64,000 nucleotides of DNA from Mesorhizobium sp. M9A.F.Ca.ET.002.03.1.2 (lineage in GTDB: Bacteria; Pseudomonadota; Alphaproteobacteria; Rhizobiales; Rhizobiaceae): assembly GCF_003952365.1 (NCBI RefSeq), contig NZ_CP034443.1, positions 4,767,001-4,831,000 of the forward strand, written 5' to 3'. Shown piece after piece: positions 58,513-64,000 of this stretch. The first letter of the stretch is position 1, and each line of letters begins with the position of its first letter. The notes beneath the pieces are model-generated. The model had not been told where the DNA came from and did not search any database. It saw nothing but the letters and a program-made list of their open reading frames with translations. The translations under genes were made by a program, and so were the position numbers.

Positions 58513-59574
58513 TCACGACGCTCTTGCTTCGGCCGAGGCGCCGATCAGGCACGCATAGGCGGCCACGTAGTCGCGCGCCATTCTCTTGGCGGAAAACCGC
58601 CTTTCGAAGATAGCTCGCACTTTCCGCCTGTCGAGCCGCAGCAAGCCGGGCACCGACGCGACCGCGCCCTCCATGGAATCCACGATGAAACCGGTCACGC
58701 CTTGATCGACGATCTCCGGCATGGCGCCGGCGTTCCAGGCAATCACCGGCGTGCCGCAGGCCATCGCCTCTATGACGGCAAGACCGAACGGCTCGGGCCA
58801 GTCGATAGGGAAGACAAGGCCGGCCGCCTTGCCGAGGAATTCCGCTTTTTTGTCCTCCTCGATCTCGCCGACATAGTCGACACGGTCACCGTCGATCAGC
58901 GGCTCGACCACCTTGTGGAAGTAGGCGCGATCGTCGTCGCCTATCTTTGCGGCAAGCTTCAGTTTCAGCCCCGATCGCAGCGCGATCTCGACGGCACGAT
59001 CCGGACGCTTGTCGCGCGACATCCGGCCAAGGAAGGCAAGGTAAGGTTCTCCTCGGTTCGTCTCGAAAGTCGGTTCGTAGATATCGGTCGGGAGCCCGTG
59101 GTGGATCGTCGCCAGCCAGTTGGCATTGGCGAGCCCCATCCTTTGGCTACGGGAGACGGAGATCATCGGGAAGCGCGGAAAACGCTCGTACGCCGGTGCC
59201 AGATCGACATAGTCGAGCCTGCCATGTGGCGTTGTCACCGTCCGCTCCGATATGTGTGAGAAGAAAGAAAAGTGCAGGAAATGACTAAGGTGGAAGTGAA
59301 TGATATCAAATTGTTGAGCGCATTTTTTCACCTCAGATAGCATCAGGAGATGCGCGGCTGTCTCGGATTTTAGCGGACGCGGATCAAGACGCAGCGCACG
59401 CTCGCGACACGGCACCAATTTTGCAGACGTCCTTGTATCGCCGCTGGCGAACAAGGTTACATCATGGCCAAGCTCGACCAAGCCTTCGGTCAGATAGGAG
59501 ATAATGCGCTCCGTGCCTCCATAGAGCCGGGGCGGCACGGATTCATGGAGCGGCGCCACATGGGCTATTCGCAT
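58513..59574 (-). CDS. Glycosyltransferase family 4 protein
   Basis: The 353-residue GT-B protein begins MRIAHVAPLHESVPPRLYGGTERIISYLTEGLVELGHDVTLFASGD and has the C-terminal nucleotide-sugar motif WPEPFGLAVIEAMACGTPVIAWNAGAMPEIV, with the ExxxxxxxE pair of GT4. The acceptor is unknown. It is first of the operon GT4, debranching-like glycosidase, trehalose-phosphate synthase. An EcfG-like site lies 39 bases upstream of the start. Confidence 0.9.
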   Translation of the reverse strand: MRIAHVAPLHESVPPRLYGGTERIISYLTEGLVELGHDVTLFASGDTRTSAKLVPCRERALRLDPRPLKSETAAHLLMLSEVKKCAQQFDIIHFHLSHFLHFSFFSHISERTVTTPHGRLDYVDLAPAYERFPRFPMISVSRSQRMGLANANWLATIHHGLPTDIYEPTFETNRGEPYLAFLGRMSRDKRPDRAVEIALRSGLKLKLAAKIGDDDRAYFHKVVEPLIDGDRVDYVGEIEEDKKAEFLGKAAGLVFPIDWPEPFGLAVIEAMACGTPVIAWNAGAMPEIVDQGVTGFIVDSMEGAVASVPGLLRLDRRKVRAIFERRFSAKRMARDYVAAYACLIGASAEARAS

Positions 59575-59612
59575 AGCTTGGCATTTCCCTCAAGGATCAT
59601 CGCTGAAGTCGA

Positions 59613-59637
59613 AATGCACCAGCCCCCTGAACGTTCC
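59613..59637 (-). promoter_or_regulatory. EcfG/RpoE2-like promoter of the GT4-glycosidase-otsA operon
   Basis: On the minus strand GGAAC (59637-59633), 18 bases, then TT (59614-59613), in the context CATTTC. The GT4 start codon is at 59574. Trehalose synthesis genes are known general-stress targets in rhizobia. Confidence 0.5.
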
Positions 59638-59719
59638 CGCAACGGCAAAAAGTCGGCCATAGCCGGCGTTCACTCAGCTGGTCCGCTGCCATTTATCGAG
59701 CGCCGCAGGCCCCTTGCCG

Positions 59720-59745
59720 GGAACCAATTGGCTAAGCCGTGAATT
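59720..59745 (+). promoter_or_regulatory. EcfG/RpoE2-like promoter of DUF982 copy 2
   Basis: GGAAC (59720-59724), 19 bases, then TT (59744-59745), 45 bases before the start codon. The homologous upstream region of DUF982 copy 1 keeps GGAAA-N18-TT at 43957-43981. Confidence 0.4.
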
Positions 59746-59789
59746 CAATAAGGTTGATCGAATGCATCGCGATCGACCGGAAGGAACCA

Positions 59790-60092
59790 ATGGATCGTCT
59801 GCAATTCTTTTCGCCGGTGCGAATTTCGCGCGCGCCCGGGCAGCCGGTGGAAGACATTGACGGCGTTAGGGAAGCGATGGCGTTCTTGCGGAAATGGCCA
59901 AAGGGGCGGCGCGGGCCGGTGTATCAATGCGCACTGAACTGCTGCGCTGCAGCTCTGGCGGGCAAGATGTCTGCCGAGGAAGCAAGAAAGGCGTTTACGG
60001 GCTTTGCCCGGATTACCCGCTTGCTGGACGACGATATGGCACTGCCAATGGACAGCGAAAATAGGGGCAGTGCCTACGCGCTGAGGCGATAG
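59790..60092 (+). CDS. DUF982 family protein, copy 2
   Basis: The 100-residue paralogue of the gene at 44028: same start MDRLQFF-PVRISR, same core AFLRKWPKGRRGPVYQCALNCCAAALAGKMSAEEARKAFTGFARITRLLDDDMALP, same end ALRR. AAGGAACCA precedes the ATG. It is divergent from the GT4-glycosidase-otsA operon. The function is unknown. Confidence 0.9.
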   Translation: MDRLQFFSPVRISRAPGQPVEDIDGVREAMAFLRKWPKGRRGPVYQCALNCCAAALAGKMSAEEARKAFTGFARITRLLDDDMALPMDSENRGSAYALRR

Positions 60093-60156
60093 ACGCCAGC
60101 GAGCTTTGCTTGCCGTTGATGAGCAAAGGAAACCTGCATCAAAGCGCTGGCGATCG

Positions 60157-61014
60157 TTAGCGCTGGATCGACCATGCGGCACGAAGGTCGTTGGCTTGGG
60201 CGGTCCTGACGCCGCAGGCGGTCAACGCGTATTTGGTTGCAGCCACGAGCGCGGCATTGTCCTTGGCGGTTGTGCCGTCGGCCAGAGTAAAATTGTTCTC
60301 GAAGCCGACGCGGGCATGACCGCCCAGCAGCGCACCGGCCGTAATGCAGGCGGTTTCCTCCCGGCCGAAGGCGCAGACCATCCAGTGCGCGAAGCGTGGA
60401 CGGTCATGCGCGAGGAAGGGAAGCAGGTCAGCCGGCCGCGAAACCTGTCCCGGCGTGTAGCGGCCGAGCACATAAAGCACCGGGATGTCGTCAAAAGGCA
60501 CTAGCCCGCGCTGCTGCATGGCGGCCAGGGCCGACGCCTCCTCGGGCGCGTAGAGGATCATCTGAGGGGCGATCCGCTCGCTCTTCAACCACCACAGGAA
60601 CTCCGCGAAAGCGGTTTCATGGGAAGAACCGGGCACCAGTTCGCGCAGCGCCAGCGAAACCGCCTCGGGGTGGGCAGCGCGCACCACCGCCATCTGCTCG
60701 GCCGGTTGGTATCGGCCGACCGCTTCGCTGGTGATCTGGATGATCAACCGCTCGCCCACCGCATCACGTATCGCTTTCGTCACCTCGCGATAAGCGTGCG
60801 CGTCGAGCAAATGGCCGCCGTCGCGATCGCGGACATGCGCATGGATCATGGCGGCACCCGCCTCGAGGCAGGCGGCGGCGGTCCGGGCCAGTTCCTGGGG
60901 GCCGATCGGCAGGGCAGGGTGGTCTTCCTTGCCACGCCGCCCACCGTTCGGCGCAACGGCGATTGCCGTCGGCATAATGTGTCCAGGGCCGGCTACATCC
61001 CCATCGAATGTCAT
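60157..61014 (-). CDS. Beta-keto acid cleavage enzyme (BKACE, DUF849) family protein
   Basis: The ~285-residue TIM-barrel protein has the family elements IAVAPNGGRRGKEDHPALPIGPQELARTAAACLEAGAAMIHAHVRDRDGGHLLD (metal-binding HxH), IIQITSEAVGRY, VSLALRELVPG, and ARVGFENNFTLADG. BKACE enzymes cleave beta-keto acids with acetyl-CoA to a CoA ester and acetoacetate; the substrate varies. Start: ATG at 61014 has GGATTAAG upstream; an ATG at 60975 gives a shorter N-terminus nearer the family norm. It is divergent from the aminotransferase gene, across a shared palindrome. Confidence 0.88.
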   Translation of the reverse strand: MTFDGDVAGPGHIMPTAIAVAPNGGRRGKEDHPALPIGPQELARTAAACLEAGAAMIHAHVRDRDGGHLLDAHAYREVTKAIRDAVGERLIIQITSEAVGRYQPAEQMAVVRAAHPEAVSLALRELVPGSSHETAFAEFLWWLKSERIAPQMILYAPEEASALAAMQQRGLVPFDDIPVLYVLGRYTPGQVSRPADLLPFLAHDRPRFAHWMVCAFGREETACITAGALLGGHARVGFENNFTLADGTTAKDNAALVAATKYALTACGVRTAQANDLRAAWSIQR

Positions 61015-61047
61015 AGGCTTAATCCAATTGTTGCAGTATTGCGCACT

Positions 61048-61065
61048 ATGTAACATATGTTGCAT
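61048..61065. promoter_or_regulatory. Palindromic operator between BKACE and aminotransferase genes
   Basis: ATGTAACATATGTTGCAT is an 18-bp palindrome with one mismatched pair, centred between the divergent starts at 61014 and 61109. The RpiR-family regulator encoded nearby is the natural candidate to bind it. Confidence 0.6.
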
Positions 61066-61108
61066 GATAAGTTCGCTTCAAATCGCGCCATCGTCAATCG
61101 AGGAAAGC

Positions 61109-62431
61109 ATGACACACATCCTGCATCGCCAGATCCATGCGACCCTGCCCGTCGTGGCTGGCGGCAAAGGTATCGAACTCTTCGATCGCGATGGCCGCGC
61201 CTATATCGACGCGTCAGGCGGGGCGGCGGTTTCGTGCCTCGGCCACGGCCATCCCGACGTGACGGCCGCGCTCCATGCCCAGGCCGACAAGCTGGCCTAC
61301 GCCCATACCAGCTTCTTCACCAATGGGCCGGCCGAGACACTCGCCGACAGGCTGGTCGCCGGCGCGCCGCAAGGCATAAGCCACGCCTATTTCGTGTCCG
61401 GCGGCTCCGAGGCGGTGGAGGCGGCGCTGAAGATGGCACGGCAATTCTTCGTCGAGACTGGCAGGCCCGAGCGGCGAAACGTCATCGCCCGACGCCAGAG
61501 CTATCACGGCAACACGCTCGGCGCTCTCGCCACCGGGGGTAACGAGTGGCGGCGTGCGCAATTCCGCCCGTTGCTGATCGACACGCATCACATCGACCCA
61601 TGCTATGCCTACCGCTACCAGGAAGCCGGCGAGAGCGCGGAGGCCTACGGCCTGCGCGCCGCCCAGGCGCTCGAGGACAAGATTCTCGAACTTGGTCCGG
61701 ACACTGTCATGGCCTTCGTCGCGGAACCTGTCGTCGGCGCGACAGCAGGAGCGGTGCCTGCCGTTCCCGGCTATTTCAGGCGCATCCGCGAAATCTGCGA
61801 CCGCTACGGTGTGCTCCTCATCCTCGACGAGGTGATGTGCGGCATGGGCCGCACCGGCACGCTGCACGCCTGCGAGCAGGACGGCGTCGCACCCGACCTG
61901 ATGACAATCGCCAAAGGGCTCGGCGGAGGCTATCAGCCCATTGGTGCGGTGCTGCTTTCGCGCCGCATCTTCGACGCTTTCGCCGAAGGCTCCGGCTTCT
62001 TCCAGCACGGCCACACCTATATGTGCCATCCCATGGCCTGCGCGGCAGCGCTTGCCGTCCAGGAGGTCATCGAGCGGGACCACCTGCTCGACAACGTCAA
62101 GGCGATGGGCGCCCATCTCGCCCGGCGCCTCGGTGAGCGCTTTTCCAACCACGCCCATGTCGGTGACATCCGCGGTCGTGGCCTCTTCATGGGGCTCGAG
62201 CTGGTCGAAGACCGTTCGTCGAAGGAGCCGTTCGATCCGGGCCGCAAACTACATGCGCGCATCAAGCGCGAGGCGATGGCGCGAGGGCTGCTCGTCTATC
62301 CCGCAGGGGGCACGATCGACGGCGCGCGCGGCGATCATGTGCTGCTTGCACCGCCCTTCATCATAGACGCCGCAGCAATCGACGCTGTTGTTGAACGGCT
62401 CGGCGACGCGATAGACGCGGCGGTGGCATAG
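61109..62431 (+). CDS. Class III (omega-type) PLP aminotransferase
   Basis: The 440-residue enzyme begins ILHRQIHATLPVVAGGKGIELFDRDGRAYIDASGGAAVSCLGHGHPDV, and has YFVSGGSEAVEAALKMARQF, LILDEVMCGMGRTG (PLP Asp), TIAKGLGGGYQPIGA with the Schiff-base K269, and GHTYMCHPMACAAALAV. It transfers an amino group from an omega-amino acid, amine or taurine-like compound to a keto acid; the exact substrate is unknown. The ATG at 61109 has GAGGAAAG upstream. Divergent from the BKACE gene. Confidence 0.93.
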   Translation: MTHILHRQIHATLPVVAGGKGIELFDRDGRAYIDASGGAAVSCLGHGHPDVTAALHAQADKLAYAHTSFFTNGPAETLADRLVAGAPQGISHAYFVSGGSEAVEAALKMARQFFVETGRPERRNVIARRQSYHGNTLGALATGGNEWRRAQFRPLLIDTHHIDPCYAYRYQEAGESAEAYGLRAAQALEDKILELGPDTVMAFVAEPVVGATAGAVPAVPGYFRRIREICDRYGVLLILDEVMCGMGRTGTLHACEQDGVAPDLMTIAKGLGGGYQPIGAVLLSRRIFDAFAEGSGFFQHGHTYMCHPMACAAALAVQEVIERDHLLDNVKAMGAHLARRLGERFSNHAHVGDIRGRGLFMGLELVEDRSSKEPFDPGRKLHARIKREAMARGLLVYPAGGTIDGARGDHVLLAPPFIIDAAAIDAVVERLGDAIDAAVA

Positions 62432-62443
62432 CGCCAGCGCTTC

Positions 62444-63316
62444 TCATTCCGGCAGATAGGCGCCGAACGCCTGTAGCTCCAGTTCCGTCTCCCTGACACG
62501 GGCCGCGGCTGCCGGCCCGCTGCGCGCCAGCATCGTTGCAGCCAGCGCTTCCACGATGGCCATCGCTGCGGCCACCGACGGGAAGAAGGACGGGCTGTCG
62601 GTAGAGAAACGCAAGGTAACGTTCGCATGTCGCGCGATCGGAGCAGCCATGCTGTCGGCGACCGCGACAATCGGGACGTTGCGTCGCAGCGCGGCCTCCA
62701 CCACTGGCCCGAGTTCACGCGAATAGGGCAAAAAGCCGATTGCGACGACCGCTTCCCTCTTTCCAAGCGCTGCGAGTTCCGCCTCGATCGCACCGCCGTC
62801 GCCGCCGAGCAGCGTGATCTCGCGCCGAAACATCCGGCAGAGATAGACGAGCGCGTGCGCGGGTGCGCGGCAGCTTCGGAACCCGGCGACGCGTATGCGC
62901 TGCGCCTTCTCCAGTATCGCGCAAGCCCTTGCAATTTCTTCGCTGCCGTTGACCGTTTCGGCCGCCGCCAGATTGGCCACCGTCGTCCTCAGCGATTCCG
63001 CGAAGATCGCCTCCGACCCGCGCCTGACAAGCGCATCGGCCTTTGCCGCGAAAGGCGCCTTGCCGGAGCGCAACCGGTCCTCGAACGGCTTGCGCAGCGC
63101 CGCCCAGTCGCCGAAGCCCAGCCGCCGCGCCAGTCGCACGAAGGTCGTCGGTGTCACCTCCGATCGCGAGGCCAGCACCCGCATGGAAACCAGCGCCACC
63201 TCGTCGGGATGATCGACCAGGAACCGTGCCGCTTTGCGCAGTTCCGAGCTCAGTTGGGGGAGTTCGGTCAGTATGCGTGCCAGAAGCGCGTCGAAGCCCA
63301 TCTCCCGCCTATCCAT
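62444..63316 (-). CDS. MurR/RpiR family regulator
   Basis: The 290-residue regulator has an N-terminal HTH-6 domain (LLARILTELPQLSSELRKAARFLVDHPDEVALVSMRVLASRSEVTPTTFVRLARRLGF) and a C-terminal SIS sugar-phosphate-like domain (RIRVAGFRSCRAPAHALVYLCRMF; KREAVVAIGFLPYSRELGPVVEAA). In this locus it probably senses the transported compound or its product and controls the BKACE/aminotransferase and TRAP genes. It is convergent with the aminotransferase gene and divergent from the TAXI gene. The start at 63316 is the first giving a complete HTH. Confidence 0.92.
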   Translation of the reverse strand: MDRREMGFDALLARILTELPQLSSELRKAARFLVDHPDEVALVSMRVLASRSEVTPTTFVRLARRLGFGDWAALRKPFEDRLRSGKAPFAAKADALVRRGSEAIFAESLRTTVANLAAAETVNGSEEIARACAILEKAQRIRVAGFRSCRAPAHALVYLCRMFRREITLLGGDGGAIEAELAALGKREAVVAIGFLPYSRELGPVVEAALRRNVPIVAVADSMAAPIARHANVTLRFSTDSPSFFPSVAAAMAIVEALAATMLARSGPAAAARVRETELELQAFGAYLPE

Positions 63317-63432
63317 GTAACAAGCATTTCCCTTGATTGATAAAGCGCAACAATCGTAGCATGCATCGACGTGCCTTGATACAAGAACACCGGACGGCCG
63401 CGACGGCACGCTAAGCACCAAGGGAGAATCGG

Positions 63433-64000
63433 ATGAAACATGCTCGGACTGCACGCCACGGAGCGCAGATCGCCGCCTTGTCGGCCGCGCTGCTGTTTTC
63501 GGCCAGCGCAATGGCGCAGCAGAATTTCGTGACCATCGGCACCGGTGGCGTCACCGGCGTCTACTATGCCGCTGGCGGTGCTATCTGCCGCCTGCTCAAC
63601 AAGGATCGAAAGACACACGGCATCCGCTGTTCGGTCGAATCGACCGGCGGATCGGCATTCAACGTGAACACGATCAAGGAAGGCGAACTCGACTTCGGCA
63701 TGGCGCAGTCCGATGTCCAATACAACGCCTTCAAGGGTGAGGAATCCTTCAAGGAAGGCGGCGCGCATACCGACCTCCGGGCCGTGTTCTCGATCCATCC
63801 GGAGCCGTTCACGGTCCTGGCCCATCCGAATGCCAAGGTGACGAAATTCGAGGACTTCAAGGGCAAACGCCTCAACGTCGGCAATCCCGGTTCCGGAACG
63901 CGCTCCTCCATGGAACGTCTGCTCGGTGCGATGGGCTGGACGCTGGCCGACTTTTCGCTCGCGTCGGAGTTGAAGGCTGACGAGCACGGCCCGGCACTCT
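63433..64000 (+). CDS. TAXI family TRAP transporter solute-binding protein, 3' end outside window
   Basis: The visible 189 residues show a signal peptide ([14 protein letters not shown]) and the TAXI family start [26 protein letters not shown], then [31 protein letters not shown] and [19 protein letters not shown]. It is the periplasmic receptor of a TAXI-type TRAP transporter for an organic acid or amino acid; the ligand is unknown. AAGGGAG is six bases upstream of the ATG. The membrane subunit should follow to the right. Confidence 0.93.
   Translation, partial: MKHARTARHGAQIAALSAALLFSASAMAQQNFVTIGTGGVTGVYYAAGGAICRLLNKDRKTHGIRCSVESTGGSAFNVNTIKEGELDFGMAQSDVQYNAFKGEESFKEGGAHTDLRAVFSIHPEPFTVLAHPNAKVTKFEDFKGKRLNVGNPGSGTRSSMERLLGAMGWTLADFSLASELKADEHGPAL

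Noticed and set aside
43756..60156. Genomic island with integrase and attachment sites
   Set aside because: No integrase, tRNA gene or flanking direct repeats were found; only DUF982 copies recur.

Overview
The window reads as GC-rich alphaproteobacterial chromosome, most likely from a Mesorhizobium-like member of the Rhizobiales. Indicators are the gene order (rpsB-tsf-pyrH-frr-uppS-cdsA-rseP-bamA-lpxD-fabZ-lpxA-lpxI-lpxB next to gltA, gltX, comEC and lexA), LpxI in place of LpxH, a GTTC-N7-GTTC type LexA box, EipB, a phasin, DUF982 proteins and rhizobial intergenic mosaic palindromes. No tRNA, rRNA, CRISPR array, transposase or prophage gene was seen. The taxonomic call is by gene content and order only.

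Layout. 1-12.9 kb: the end of a VWA-domain gene, a J-domain membrane protein, a SPOR-tailed D,D-carboxypeptidase, a phasin with an operator-bearing promoter, clpS-clpA, then HIT, FemAB-like acyltransferase, GDPD and RidA genes on the minus strand, followed by eipB, a PlsC-like acyltransferase, DUF4031 and a LysE-type exporter. 12.9-26.7 kb: a long plus-strand block for translation (rpsB, tsf, frr), nucleotides (pyrH), undecaprenyl and phospholipid precursors (uppS, cdsA), envelope proteolysis (rseP), outer-membrane protein assembly (bamA) and lipid A (lpxD, fabZ, lpxA, lpxI, lpxB). 26.7-43.8 kb: gltA and gltX (minus), comEC (plus), then a minus-strand run transcribed ppiD-trpD-trpC-moaC-moeA-lexA, then plus-strand tpiA, secG, an L,D-transpeptidase, pyrG and a DUF1697 gene.

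From about 43.8 kb the content becomes accessory. A VirG-like response regulator is divergent from a di-heme cytochrome c peroxidase gene that overlaps a VirA-like hybrid kinase gene by 4 bp. Then come a methyltransferase, a frameshifted cupin, a TetR-controlled HlyD/MacB-type ABC exporter, and a minus-strand operon for a GT4 glycosyltransferase, a glycogen-debranching-like glycosidase and a membrane-anchored trehalose-phosphate synthase. Two intact DUF982 paralogues (44.0 and 59.8 kb) and one decayed copy (50.4 kb, partly antisense to the TetR gene end) punctuate this region. Candidate general-stress sigma sites (GGAAC-N18/19-TT) lie before the peroxidase/kinase operon, the trehalose operon and the second DUF982 gene. 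The right end is a catabolic locus: BKACE enzyme, class III aminotransferase, RpiR regulator and the start of a TAXI-type TRAP binding protein.

How it fits together: the left two thirds is housekeeping in conserved order with dense translational coupling. The right third looks like a stress and environment-sensing module. The best candidate for something little described is the VirA/VirG-like pair physically coupled to a periplasmic di-heme peroxidase, with no vir or T4SS genes nearby.
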